Origin: Heloderma charlesbogerti
Lineage: Eukaryota; Chordata; Lepidosauria; Squamata; Helodermatidae
Reading direction: 5' to 3'
Assembly: GCA_026122225.1 (NCBI GenBank)
Contig: JANEZZ010002353.1
Coordinates: 434,001 to 498,000 of the forward strand
Length of the DNA stretch: 64,000 nucleotides
Part shown: positions 45,367-57,137 of the stretch, piece after piece
Layout: each line of letters begins with the position of its first letter
Position numbering within the stretch: the stretch's first letter is position 1
The notes under the pieces: model-generated
Database searches by the model: none
Told to the model about the DNA's origin: nothing
Seen by the model: the letters and a program-made list of their open reading frames with translations, nothing else
Program-made: the position numbers and the translations under genes

Positions 45367-47007
45367 TAGTTCTGTTATTTCTGATGTAGTTTTGAATACA
45401 TCAGATCAAAAATACTGTTTCACAACATCCCCATCACATATGGTATAGACTGGATTTTGAGTTCCCATAATCTGTAATTTCTTGGAAACAAAACAAAACA
45501 ATGATCTAATTTTTAAGGAAATAAGTTGCGGCCTAAGTTTTGGGTTAGAGTTTAGGTGTTTAAGAATTTCTGATGATGATACAGTTTAGGAAAGATGAAA
45601 TTTTGTTCTAATATTTTGACAATATATATACTAAGTAATATATAGATTATCGAGGTGTTGTGAAGTGTGAGTGGACAGCCATGAGTGTCAGTAACTCCCT
45701 GCTAGTTATTTGAGAAGAGGAAGATATTTGCCTGTTTGCTGTCATTGACCTTCAACACTGGAAACTGAAAGCTGGACGGAAGTAATTTTTAAATATTAAG
45801 GTACAAGAATTGCTTATTGTCTGTATGCCAGTGTACCTTGTCTTACCCAAAGCCTGCCTTAAGTAGAGAAATGACAACAAATTATGTGGGTTCACAATGA
45901 TTAAGTAAAGTGAAGGTCAGTAAAAATCATTGTTTACAAAAGTGTTTTTAAAAACAGGCTGACAGTAAAACAAATACAGTATTTAGCTGAGTGGAATATT
46001 TCCTGCATGTATTAGTACAAAGTTCCACATTTCTAAGAGCTTTGACTATTGGGCGGTATAGAAATGAAATAAATAAATACGATGCTGGAAGTTTAGGCTT
46101 ATTTCCTGTGCTCTACCATCCTTTCTGTAAACGAGATTCTTTTCTGATCCTTTTGGAGTGGTTGGTCTTGGGCAAATGACACATAATCCTAGATTGTAAA
46201 ACCTGATTTTTCTTATGTAGGTTTTATTTGAGTTGGAATGTGACATAGATTCCTCATGCTGGAGGAACATGGTACATATTGCAAACAATTTTTTGCAAAA
46301 TAAAACAACCAGCCAAATAAAATCTTTAAGCTTGCTGTGAGCAGAATCTGCTGTAAAATTGTTTCTTGTGATAAAATCAGTGTTTGTAGTACACTGTGAG
46401 CGTATACAGAGAAGTAGTTTGAGGTGATTCTACTAATTGACATTTGGGTAGTCTGTCCTAGCTGTAAAATAGTATAAGAACCGACACAGTTGAAGGGAAA
46501 GAAGGCTAGAGCTTGTGGGATTTTAGTGGGCACAAACTGGAGCAGGAATCTAGACAGGAAAGGATTAGGGAGCTAGAAAATAGAAGACACACATAAATGA
46601 CTGATCTGCAGCACAGGGGCCACAACTGAACGGGCAAAGAGACTTTGTGACACACCTGAACAGGAGCCGGACTGCAGTCGTCTATGTTCCTGAAGGTTCC
46701 TCTAGTGTTACACTGCTTCTTCTTTCTCTGCCAAGTAGACTCAAGGTTCCCCCACTCCCCCAGATATTGGGAGTTGCATATGTACTGCAGCATGCACTGG
46801 AACAGTGTACTCATACTTGGACTTGACTGGTAACATACTTACCAAAAAGGTTGGATACTGATATTTTACAAAGACTTCTAGTGTGTCATACAGCCTTGTA
46901 CATATTTATTAACAGATTTAAAACTGCCTTTCAGGACTTGAAAGCCTTCACAAGGTGGTGTACAAATAATAATTTTCCCACAGAAGTTACTACGCTGTGT
47001 TTTTAAC
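45367..47007. other. Unique AT-rich DNA with one short LINE/SINE tail
   Basis: The phrase gggcggtatagaaatgaaat followed by aaataaata at about 46050-46080 is an L2-type 3' tail fragment. No gene recognised. The minus frames at 46213-46814 have no motifs. Confidence 0.4.
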
Positions 47008-47116
47008 ATGTCTGCTAAGAGGCTAGTACCTTGTGTTTCCATACTGACTGTGGAGGAGAGGAAACCTCCTCTGCAGCCAGCATGGAAATGCAAAGATACT
47101 AGCCTCTTAGCAGGTT
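47008..47116. mobile_element. Palindromic MITE-like element
   Basis: ctgctaagaggctagtacct at the left and the inverse of atactagcctcttagcagg at the right match, followed inwards by tgtttccata and its partner catggaaatg. The centre holds ggaggagaggaaacctcctc. Confidence 0.7.
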
Positions 47117-47171
47117 ACTAAAAATGTTTGTTCAGTGCTAGAAGATTTACATGCAAAGGAATAGACTCCCT

Positions 47172-47613
47172 TTGTTGTTGTTTATTCGGTCAGTCGCTTC
47201 CGACTCTTCATGACTTCATGGACCAGCCCACGCCAGAGCCTCCTGTCGGCTGTTTTCACCCCCAGCTCCCCCAAGGTCGAGTCCGTCACCTCCAGAATAT
47301 CATCCATCCATCTTGCCCTTGGTCGGCCCCTCTTCCTTTTGCTTTCCACTTTCCCTAGCATCAGCATCTTCTCCAGGGTATCCTGTCTTCTCATGATGTG
47401 GCCAAAGTATTTCAGTTTTGCCTTTCATATCATTCCCTCAAGTGAGCAGTCTGGCTTTACTTCCTGGAGTATGGACTGGTTTGATTTTTCTTGCAGTCCA
47501 AGGCACTCTCAGAATTTTCCTCCAGCACCACAGTTCAAAAGCATCTATCTTCCTTCGCTCAGCCTTCCTTATGGTCCAGCTCTCGCAGCCATAGGCTACC
47601 ACGGGGAAGACTC
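47172..47613 (-). mobile_element. Second-lineage RTE (BovB-related) LINE 3' fragment
   Basis: The minus strand encodes YGCESWTIRKAERRKIDAFE, FELWCWRKILRVPWTARK, then MRRQDTLEKMLMLGKVESKR and KRGRPRARWMDDILEVTDS. The substitutions (RKILRVPW, RRQDTLEKMLML, GRPRARWMDDI) are shared with the 57138 copy and differ from BovB copies (RRLLR, REKSLEKTLML, GRQRMRWLDSI), so this is a separate subfamily. It is 5'-truncated. Confidence 0.88.
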
Positions 47614-48066
47614 CCTTACCATAGGACAAATTTGTCTATGCTGGTTCTGGCTGTAATGGAGAGCATCCGTTCTCTCCCTCAACACCCCCCCCCCAATTTG
47701 GGAATGGATCAGATATTGTCCAGGCCAGGAAGACAGGATTCCTTGTGACACACAGTTCTTTCTTCACTTGACTTGATGGCAGTTGGAATCTTCATAGTTT
47801 GCACTCCGTCCTTGCTGATGTCAGTGATGAGTCTTCCTATCTTGGCTTCAAGGAAGAGCAAAAACTCTCTAGAAACACATGTCGTCCTGGAGAAGAGCAG
47901 GTAACAGTGTATGGGCTAGGAGGCCAGGGCTACTTCTACCACATAGTTCTTCCCTTAGATATCTGACTTGATGACAGAGAAGGGGCAGACCTGATGGATG
48001 TGCTTCCTGCCCTCTGCAGCTAGCATGGAAACTGAAAGGACTGGCAGAAGAAGGATAGAGAGACCT
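47614..48066. other. Mixed sequence, no gene seen
   Basis: A C homopolymer of about 10 bases lies near 47687. The block at 47925-48045 shares phrases (atggaaactgaaagga, ccctctgcagctagcatgga) with the palindromic MITE at 47008, so it may be a decayed relative. Confidence 0.35.
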
Positions 48067-48155
48067 AGAATCATAGAATAGTAGGATTGGAAGGGGCCTA
48101 CAAGGCCATCAAGTCGAACCCCCTGCTCATTGCAGGACCCCCTGCTCAGTGCAGG
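48067..48155 (-). mobile_element. CR1 LINE 3' end, minus strand
   Basis: agaatcatagaatagtagga followed by ttggaaggggcctacaaggc and catcaagtcgaaccccctgc is the reverse complement of the CR1 3' terminus at 10830-10889. It contains a local duplication of ccccctgctca-tgcagga. Confidence 0.88.
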
Positions 48156-48543
48156 ACCTATCTCTCCACTAGTGTCCTTGCTTGCTTGCATGGAATTCCT
48201 TGTAGCCTACGGCTACCAGGCAAGATTTTAAATACAAAGCTGATATAGTACCTCTGGGGATGGCTGTCCACCCCTCCCTCTGTTCTTCTCTCCTGCTCTG
48301 ATCTGCACCTTCTTCCTTTTGTAGATGTGGGCTGCTGCTTCGGCAATCCTCTGTGGAAACACAGTAGGATATTGAGAGAGTGGCCTTCTAGCCCCAGAAC
48401 GCATGCAGAATCACGGGAGATGCCTTTCTGGCAATGTGGTACTAGGCTGCATGTCATCATACTCCATCTAGCTGCTGAAGCACACCACACATTTAAGAAC
48501 CAGTTAAGAGCTGCTTAAAAGCACAGGGCCCTATGCTGGTTGC

Positions 48544-48574
<31 letters not shown>

Positions 48575-48602
48575 CTGTCTGTCTAGAAAAGGGGTGAGAG
48601 AA
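48156..48602. other. Low-complexity and unassigned DNA
   Basis: A (GT)n microsatellite lies at 48543-48571 with (TGTC)n at 48572-48584. The rest (48190-48500) is G+C-richer and may be an old DNA transposon, but no ends were found. Confidence 0.45.
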
Positions 48603-48994
48603 CTAGGGATGCTTGACCTTACCAAAATTCTCTGAACTCCATTTCAAAGTTCAGTTCACCTTGCATCCATTTTTGTTTGTGACCTGTTTTTCTTTTCATT
48701 TGAATGGGGGAAGTGCGTATTATGAATGGGAAAGGTACACATTTTTGTGTGCATTTTTAAAAAGTGCTTACTTCCCCCCATTGGCTAAAGCATAAAAATG
48801 TGCATCTTTTCAATAATGTGCATTTTAAGGTGCACGTATTTTTTTAAATGTGCATTTATCAAGTGTGATTGAAAGTTGGGGAATGTGGAAGCATTTTTTT
48901 TAAAAAGTGCTCCAATCTGTGTTCATATTCAGGGTTGCAAACCGGGCAAGTTCTGATGATTTGCGAATTGAAACAAAATTCTTGTACATCCTAG
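48603..48994. mobile_element. hAT-like non-autonomous element, CTAGGGATG ends
   Basis: It starts ctagggatgcttgacc and ends ttcttgtacatcctag, inverted with a few mismatches. The interior is rich in gtgcattttt/aaaatgtgca units. A second start-like phrase (catagggatgcttgaggt) at 49008 suggests another decayed copy up to about 49300. Confidence 0.55.
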
Positions 48995-49823
48995 TTTAGA
49001 ACTCTGCATAGGGATGCTTGAGGTAAGGTATGCTTGTGGTACGCATTTTTAAGGGGGCTGATTGGATTTATACTTTCAAGACTAATATGCAGATTGGAAT
49101 GCAGGTATCTTTTGGTAAGATAGATGTACAAAAATTTGTATTTTAGGTTAATGTTTACAAAAATGTGCATTTTGTAAAAAAAATGGTACTGTGATTTTTT
49201 GTGCGTATTTGAAAAAAAAGATGTAGATTAATATGGAACTGGACAGAATGGACTTATGAATTAACATGAACAAAACTGACATGAGCTACAAACAGATCTT
49301 GAGATGTGTGTGCAGTTTGTACATCAATTGAGTTTTATCTTTCTTACTCCTCTGCAAAGGAAAAAGAGTACTACTATTAGCAAACTGTTTTTTCAAATTA
49401 TTTCAGACCTTAAAAAGTAGCTTGTGTTGTGGGGGTGGGGAAGGAGACTTGATATGGTGGGGCATCTCTTAAAAAATCCTGTGTGTTACCTATTAATGAT
49501 TAAATTTGAAATGCTTACAATATTGCCCATTGGTAGAAAATCCCATTTTATATTGTGGGGCAGATAGTTACCCTTTTCTACTGTTATTTTGAGGGTTGCT
49601 AAAATTGGAGCCTTTGCACAAGTTTAATAGCACAATACAGTCAACTTGTGTTTTCATGAAATACTAGATAAAATGCTATCTGGACCTACCAACACAATGT
49701 TTGGAATGGGGCAGGGCCATCCAGCTCTAAATTATAGTTTTGGTACTTCATGTAAATGAAGGGGCAGTGGTTATGTTAGGTACTAAAGCCGTATTGATTA
49801 CATACCATCAAAGGTAGCTTAGG
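48995..49823. other. AT-rich DNA with gtgcattttt-type units, no gene seen
   Basis: The motif tgtgcattttt and its complement are scattered in 49040-49220. The remainder is unremarkable. Confidence 0.4.
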
Positions 49824-49960
49824 GTACAATACTATGCATGTTTAGACAGAAAAATGTCCTATAAATCCCAGCATGCCCCTACAAATCCAAGCATGCCCCA
49901 GCTGGGGCATGCTGGGAGTTGTAGGGCACTTTTCTGTCTAAACATGCATAGGATTGTACT
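49824..49960. mobile_element. Near-perfect palindromic MITE
   Basis: gtacaatactatgcatgttt plus agacagaaaa at the left is matched by its inverse at the right, with one base change plus gaps. The centre at 49891-49912 is a perfect 22-bp palindrome (gcatgccccag and its inverse). The whole unit could fold as one hairpin. Ends resemble the GCAATCCTAT family. Confidence 0.85.
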
Positions 49961-50708
49961 CTTGACTTTATAGGATAAATAGCTCTTCATTGTCAGATAC
50001 CATTTGTGAAGGTTTGAGGCCTGTAGAGGCAAGGAAAGGAAAAAAGTCAGGCCAAGAGACCTGGAGTTTTTGGAAGGGGGTAACCTTGAGAAGAGTAGTT
50101 TCATTTCCCTGGTTGGTTTAATTTTCCTGAGTTAGGTTTCATTTCTCCAGATTTGAAACAGTACTTTCAGTTTTGGGGAAGGAAGGGATATAAAGGTAGA
50201 GAGAGCCAGTGTGAGCAAGAGAGACCAGAGAGAGGGAGACCAGAACATGAAGAGAGAGCAGAAGAAGGAGCATGGAGACGTCTGAATGAAGCTAGGGTAG
50301 AGGAACATAAGTTCTTGAAACCTTTATTTTCTCTTAATGCCTTTTGTATCACTCAGCTCTATTCTGCAAATACCTTTAGTTGTAATTTGTTTGCTTTAAT
50401 TTGCCAGTAAACTGTTGTGGTTAAAATTGAAGTGTCTGAAGTGCTAATCACCCCACTTTTACAGCCTAAACCCCATGTTATTGGGAAAGGTGGGACTCTT
50501 AAGGAGGCAAGAGATCCTTAAAGAGTTGCTCAGGGGATCCAGGTCATAAGAGGAACCCTGACACCAACACTGAAACGTGTTAATATATTTATTGCCATCA
50601 ATGTAGTAGGCACCAAATATAGTTACTACTGGGTGTGTTACAGCCATCCAGTTAGTAGTTATCACTATCTTCTGGGTATAACTTCCAAGTTTTATTTTTT
50701 GCAATTAA
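49961..50708. other. No gene seen; purine-rich stretch
   Basis: The segment 50190-50290 is G/A-rich (agagagccagtgtgagcaag, gagagagcagaagaaggagc). The frame through it is compositionally biased and not a supported gene. Confidence 0.4.
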
Positions 50709-51087
50709 GGTAGCAATCCTATGGCCCCTAGACATTGTCTGAGGGGGCCACTGGATAGTGGGGATTTCCCTCTGCCCAGGTCCAAGACAGTACTCTTGGA
50801 AGGGGGAGTTGAACATCCCCCCTCCCCTGCTCACTCACAAAAATAGTCTCAGAGAGGGGAAAAGGGGGGGCATTTTGGTGGGTGGGGAGACTGGAGAGAC
50901 CAGGAGACAAGCTAGCCTGAGGCCTCTCCCTCCAGTGCATCCCAGCTAGATGGGTAAAAAAGCCCATCTAGTGAAAAATGCAGGCTGGGAGGACCGGGAG
51001 GCTCCTACCACCCTGCATTGGATGATCGGAAGCCTCCAAGTTCAAGGACTTCCAATCATTGAGGATGCAGCTGATAGGACTGAGCCC
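50709..51087. mobile_element. Harbinger-like MITE with TAA target duplication
   Basis: The element starts ggtagcaatcctatggcccc and ends gataggactgagccc, imperfect inverted ends. It is flanked by TAA on both sides (50706-50708 and 51088-51090). A 3-bp TWA duplication is the hallmark of PIF/Harbinger transposons. At 379 bp it is non-coding and G-rich internally (G8 near 50863). Confidence 0.65.
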
Positions 51088-53061
51088 TAAAGCTGTCAAA
51101 GCACTGACTTGAATGTTTGCCAGGGGGGGAAAACTATTGCATTTTGGTACTCGCCTCTTTTTGCTAAGTCTGCCACTTGGATGTATATGTTTTGCTCCAT
51201 TCTTCCAAATGCAGAGGGCATAGTGAGATATTTTCATCTCATAATTATTCTTGCAATAAACCTTTGAAGTTATTAGGATGAGGTGCTCAAGGCCCACATG
51301 ATATGTTTGATGCTTGGCTTCCTATGTCCAAATCTACCATTTTGTTCTCTCTACCATGTTGACTCTGGAAGCCAAGGAGAAGTGTGTGTGTTTGTGTGTC
51401 TACATCTGCATGCACGTTAAAGGATCTATGTTCCACTTGTTTCTGAAAATACAATATCTGAAGGAAATATGATATTGGGAGGTGATGTAATTATGGGGGT
51501 GGAGAGGCACTGAGGGACCAACTGATGTTAGGCAGTTTGACCAAGAACTTCTGAATGGGAGGGAGATGCATGTTTAAGCCAGGAGCATGGTATCAGGTGG
51601 CAGGCATGGCATGGGTAGACAAGTAGTAGATGGTGCTAGTGGGTTAAGGGCATGGGTTTCAAATTTGCTAACTTTAGGGAACCCATCCAGATCAACTTGT
51701 CTGCTGAGGATCCCCTGCATAGGGCCATGGAACCTCTGTGTTGGAGAAGATCCTAGGAAGTGATGGCCAGACCTGTAGAGCCTGACAATTATATTATGGG
51801 AACTGGGAATGCACCTGAAAGCACAACCAATACTTCCATGCAGCTTTCCATTAGCAATGGTGGCCCACAATCTTAAGCTTGTCTACTATTACTGATCTTC
51901 TCATTGGGGAACCTCTGATAAGCATCTGAGGAATACCAGTGAACCCTGAAATACTTTTAAAAACCATTGTTGTAGGGATCTGTATAAGTTAGCTGGTTGG
52001 GCATTTCTGGGGTTGCTATCTTTCCAAACAAACATTACAAGAAATCTGATCAGAGATGAGTAGGTTTTGCTTGGCCACCTGTCTTTCTTTTGATTCACTC
52101 TCACAGCTAGTCAGTAGACCCATTTAAGTGTTCTTATATTTAGATGAATTAGCATATGCAGTGTAGCATATGGGGTCAGGTGCTTTGGGCTGACAATTCC
52201 AGTTTAATATATGGAGGGAAGTAAGTTTTTAGTGGAAGTGAACCGTCATTTCATGGCTGGCAGTATTTCAGCATATATTAATTCTACAAGAAAAGAAGCT
52301 TTAAAAAGAGGGAAAATGAGATATATGTCGGGTGCCTGGGGGATTTTTTTTTAGGAGGCTGATCAAATGTATTCAACATAAGATTCAAATAGACTATCAG
52401 TTTTAAGTGGAAATCTCAGAATCTCAATATGATGTGGAAGAGAAGCCTTTGAATTGCCATCTGTTTTCTTAAATGTTTAATGTCCTTCCTTTCCCCCCTC
52501 TTTTTATATCACCCACTTGAAAATGTTTCTTTTTATTTTGAGTGCGACCACTCCAACACAATAGGGAAGTGAATTCTAAATTTATCTCCAACTAAACAAA
52601 TCTTATCATGTCCTTCATGTTTGGCTGTTTAGTATTATTACAACTACTCCGGCAAACACTTGCTCTGATTATTTCCTGGATTGCAAAGGCAGACTTGTAC
52701 CACTTCTGACCCAAGCCAAATGCAGCTCACCAGAGGTTTGGGAAACCTCCTTTTTTTGCTGCTTTTCTGGAATTGCAAAGACAGAGGGCTTGTCAAATAC
52801 CAGGCAAGCTATAATACATGGCGGCTTGGCCACATGAGCCTGATGTAATAGAAGTTGTGCAGCCCTGTTATAATGGATTCACAAGGATGTGGAAAGAAAA
52901 GCATGAAACAATGTGGTGAGCTCACTAGCAACTCCAAGTCCTGACTTAATTTTGAATGCTACTCCTTACTGATAATCTTCCTGTGATGATCAGGTGAATT
53001 CCCCCGTTTTACTCCCCTGGGAGAAGATATATGTCCATTGGGGAAAAAAAGGATCCTGGAG
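51088..53061. other. Unique DNA, no gene seen
   Basis: No recognised repeats or domains. The 98-residue minus frame (51574-51870) has no motif. gtgtgtgtgt lies near 51382-51400. Confidence 0.4.
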
Positions 53062-53086
53062 GTCTCTCTCTCTCTCTCTCTTTCTT

Positions 53087-53136
<50 letters not shown>

Positions 53137-53144
53137 TTTGTTTT
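53062..53144. repeat. Compound (TC)n(TG)n(TTTG)n microsatellite
   Basis: About 20 TC units with two TTTC interruptions pass into about 14 TG units and then three GTTT units. Confidence 0.95.
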
Positions 53145-53785
53145 AGAGCTTCCAGAGCCAAAGGATTTCTGGCTGTCCCACCTAAAAGTGGGTTAAGTAT
53201 GTTGTTTAAGCTTTGTTTTTAGCTATATAGCTCTATAGCTAAATGTAGCTTTTAGCTTTATTAAAGTGGAAGAACATTATTAATGGACCATAGCAAAACA
53301 CACGTAATGGATGTATTCTACATTAAAACAATCTATACATTTTTGTAGCTATAATTCTTTTGGCATTTTCTCATCTTCTTATTTCCTTAAATGGTTTCCT
53401 ATACAGAAAGTGAAGTGCTGCTTTGTGCTCAGAAAAATATAGTGCACAGTTAACCGTTATGTGGCTTGAGGTATCTCCCAAAGAGTGAATGTAAGGAATT
53501 TAATAAGAAACAAGAAAGGTAAGTATTAATAAATATATTACACTTGCTAAAGTCATTGGAACTTCTTAATGTGCTGTTAAGCATATGCTTTTTCTGAATT
53601 GCAGTTTTAAAGTCAGATCACTGGCACTTGCAGCTTGCCAACAACCAAAATGCTTTTAAGGGCCATTAAATATTGAACAGTTTATTCTGCTCAGTCACTG
53701 TAGAATAGTCCCATGGATGTTCAGTGTATTTCAATTGTTAAGTTAGTTCTTTGAGGCTGGATTTATTTCTGGAAAAAAAAGATCT
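53145..53785. other. Unique AT-rich DNA with an exon-like bracket
   Basis: An acceptor-like cctatacag precedes 53406 and a donor caagaaag|gtaagt follows at about 53518, but all three frames between them contain stops, so at most this is a non-coding exon. Confidence 0.35.
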
Positions 53786-54472
53786 GTCAAGACTACTGCA
53801 GTGCACTTTACATGGGGCTGCCCTTGAAGACGGCTAGGAAGTTGCAGCTAGTGCAAAATGCAGCAGCTAGACTGTTGACTGGAACATCTCATAAACATCA
53901 TATAACACCCATTTTAAAGGAATTGCACTGGCTGTCAATATGCTTCCAGTAGAAATTCAAGGTGCTGGTGATGACATTTAAAGCCCTAAGTGGCTTGGTA
54001 CCTTGATATTTGAGGGAGTGCCTCCCCCATATATGCCTGCCCAAGGATTGAGATCTGTCAGAAGAGCCCCTCTCTGTGTCCCACCAGTATGAGACATATA
54101 TTATGGTGGGCCGTGGGAGAGGGCTTTCACTGCTGTGGCACTGTTGTTGTGGAATGCCCTCCCCTTGGAGGCCTGATTGGTGCAGACATTGCTCTCAGTT
54201 TGGCACCAAATTAAAGCATGGCTTTTCACCAAAGCCTTTGAGGGCTAATTGAATTCCTTAAAGTTGCACACTGTTCAAACTGTTTTATTGTTTTAGTTTT
54301 TTAAATTGGTATTAGCTTGCTTAATGGTTTAATTTTTTTAGTTATTTAAATTATTGTTTTATACTGTTTAAATTGATTTTATCTGTATGCCACCCTGAGA
54401 TCTTAATGATATAGGGTGGGATACAAATGTTTTTAAACAAACAAACAAACAAACAAACAAACAAACAAGCGT
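53786..54472 (+). mobile_element. L2 LINE 3' end with (AAAC)n tail
   Basis: Translation gives SALYMGLPLKTARKLQLVQN, AAARLLTGTSH, ITPILKELHWLS and KVLVMTFKALSGLVP, in the order of the L2 ORF2 C-terminus. A typical 3' UTR follows (gccaccctgagatctta, gggatacaaatgt) and ends in about eight AAAC units (54434-54468). Stops (for example in FQ*KFKV and VP*YL) show decay. This is the longest L2 coding remnant in the window. Confidence 0.92.
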
Positions 54473-55585
54473 GTCTAAAATTTGCTATGGGATGTTTTTA
54501 CATATCATCCTGTACTGGTGAACAGCTGACCTTAATTTGTCTTTATAAGGTTCTCCAACTGGTTATGTTATTTCCTGTTTGTGACAAATTGGAACTGGCA
54601 AAACAAAATTCTCATCTTTACGGAAGTTAATGGTAGATGTGGAAGTTGAAACAGTGCACACCTGTAGATACCTTTTAATAAGTGTAAATGATTTACAAGC
54701 CAGTACTGAATGTAGTTTGAACTCCATCTGATCCAACTGAACAAGCTCATATATTTAGCACTGTCAGCTTGGCATTGACTTAAACTACAGCAAGATCAGG
54801 AGCTGGCATGATTTATTTTGCATCCTTCAAGGCAATAGTAAGCAGATGTTCAAACACAGCCTTTGTATCCTATGCATTTTGAAAAGCTGCAGCTTTTAAA
54901 CAGTGTATGGAATGAAACACTGCTTTTTGAGGTGACAAACAAGACACATTCAGGCAAATCAGGTGGTATTCATCTCTAGAAATAGCAACATTGAATCACT
55001 GAATTGTCATAAGTTTCTGCAATTGTTGCCTTTCCATGAAGTGACTGATAAATAGTTTCCTTTGAATTTCTTTGCTCAGGTTCTCCAGTTCATGATTTAT
55101 TTTGGATAGATTACCTTGTAGGGTAAGACTATACATCTTAGAGATATTGACATTGTCATAGTAACTAGAACTGCAATTCTGGCTGATAATTGAGATTTGT
55201 TGTGAATCATGGTTTTTATGTGGGTGTTTTCAAGGAACTGGGTTACTTCAATCAGTTCATTCCATTAAAATAATATGAAGTAGCATATTTGATTTTTTTA
55301 TTTGCTTCCTTTTACAGTTTACAGTGCTGAACCCCCCCCCCCTCCCCCAGTGTAACAGTAATCACAGAATGGAGACCAAACAATTCTTCGGCGTGAAATT
55401 CTTTGATATCTTGTGTCTCAAAAGTTTGAAATAGAACGATTTGACTTTATTGTAGAGATGATGCATTCTAGGTTTATTTGAAGCATTCCGTGAAGTGCAG
55501 AGAGATGATTTGTGGTTAGTGCTGCCTTTTATCTCTTTGTTAGTTTGTTTTTAAAGATTTAGCTCCTAGTCTTCATATAAATACG
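54473..55585. other. Unique AT-rich DNA, no gene seen
   Basis: A C-rich tract lies at 55332-55349. No coding or splice evidence. Confidence 0.4.
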
Positions 55586-55718
55586 ACTGGGGAAGGCAGT
55601 GGCAAACCACCCCGCTATAGTCTGCCATGAAAACGCCAGCGTAAGCGGTATCCCTCTAGGGGTCAGTAATGACCCGGTTGCTTGCACAGGAGGAACCTTT
55701 CCTTTCCTTCATATAAAT
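55586..55718 (+). mobile_element. SINE 3' part, Sauria-SINE-like with RTE-related tail
   Basis: ctggggaaggcagtggcaaa, accaccccgctatagtctgc, catgaaaacgcc and ggtcagtaatgacccggttg lead to gcttgcacaggaggaacctt and a cctttcctttcc end. ggggaaggcagtggcaaaccacccc resembles the 5' region of the RTE copies (ggagaaggaaatggcaaccc). The assignment to the Sauria SINE group is from memory of such repeats. The tRNA head is missing. Confidence 0.55.
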
Positions 55719-56237
55719 ATTTGCACGTTGTTTTTTATTTTTATGAATGTAGTGCAGCGGAACAATCCAGGGGCTGATGAATTGGTGAATTACTTACTGG
55801 CAGGCAGTAAGCTCCATTCAGATGGTCTGTGGCAAGGTTGTAGAACAATAAAAGTACCTTCACTCCACCCTGCAACTGATTTAATTTTCTGATGACTGCA
55901 ATTGAGGCAGGTTTGATCAGTGCCAGATTATTGAACATGTGACTTTCATGATATGGTGGTTGTGCAGTTGACTAATTTCCCCTAACAAAATGATTAGTTA
56001 AACGGGCCCTTCTCAGAAACCTGGCTTGGGGCCCTTGATAATACGACCCAGGTTTTTATGATGATGATGATGCCAGTACAGAAGGAAAAAAGGTTATGAA
56101 AATGAGTTACGCATGTGCTTTGATTTGTAGAACAAATAGCGTTTAAGTAGGCTGCTGAGACCTCAGTAATTTTCAAGCATAGAATTAAGACATTAAAAGC
56201 TTTGAACTTTTAAAATCCCTTCTCAGCTAAAATCCCT

Positions 56238-56652
56238 CCTGTATGTCTGTGAGAGCTGGACTGTAAGGAAGGGTGAGCGCCGAAGAATTGATGCTTTCGA
56301 GCTGTGGTGCTGGAGAAGACTCTTACAAGTCCCCTGGACTGCAAGGAGGTCCAATCAGTCAATCCTAAAGGAAATCAACCCTGAGTGCTCATTGGAAGGA
56401 CAGATACTGAAACTGAAGCTCAAATATTTTGGCCACCTAATGTGAAGAGAAAACTCCCTGGAAAAGACCCTGATGCTGGGAAAGATTGAAGGCAAAAGGG
56501 GAAGGGGACAGCAGAGGTTGAGATGGCTAGATAGCATCACTGATGCAATGAATATGGACTTGAGCACACTCTGGGAGAGAGCGCAGGACAGGAAGGCCTG
56601 GCGTGCTGTGGTCCATGGGGTCATGAAGAGTTGGACATGACTGAACAACAAC
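56238..56652 (+). mobile_element. BovB LINE 3' fragment with target-site duplication
   Basis: A 5'-truncated copy beginning at the YGCESW codons (gtatgtctgtgagagctgga) and ending gacatgactgaacaacaac. A 9-base direct repeat, aaaatccct, flanks it (56229-56237 and 56653-56661). The coding block includes FELWCWRRLLQVPW and GQILKLKLKYFGHLM, then a stop. Closest to 40114-42750. Confidence 0.93.
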
Positions 56653-56661
56653 AAAATCCCT

Positions 56662-57137
56662 TCATTTACGAGCTATACAGCTATAGAATATAAAACTACA
56701 GCCACATTCAGTTATTTTTCTGCACTGATGCAGAACTTATTTTTCTGCACTAAACGATCTGTCATGTGTTGCAGTCTTTATCTTGAAAACACAAATATAT
56801 ATTTTTTGTGCATAAATTTGTATGCCACTTGTTAGCCTCAAAGTGTTTTCAGATAAATTCAGTTCACAAATTATTGCATAGTAAAATTGAGCAACAAGTA
56901 AAATATCTTCTGAAGTTTTCACTATAGTTTCATCTGAACTCTACTTTGAATCTTGTAGGCCTAATTAGGCAGATGGTATCAAGCAGTTCCTGGTTTCAGA
57001 ACTTGTGGTTGGGAAGGCTGCTGGAGACACTGGTAGAACAGTGATGTAAGAAGTCCTGTCCCTAGCTATCCTGTTACTGCCTCTTTTGGATCCACAATAA
57101 TATGAGACAACACAGTGTTTCTGGACAATCTATTATG
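56662..57137. other. Unique AT-rich DNA, nothing recognised
   Basis: No repeat, coding or splice evidence. Confidence 0.4.

Noticed and set aside
53406..53518. Possible exon between cctatacag and gtaagt
   Set aside because: All three frames contain stops. Without transcript data a non-coding exon cannot be claimed.
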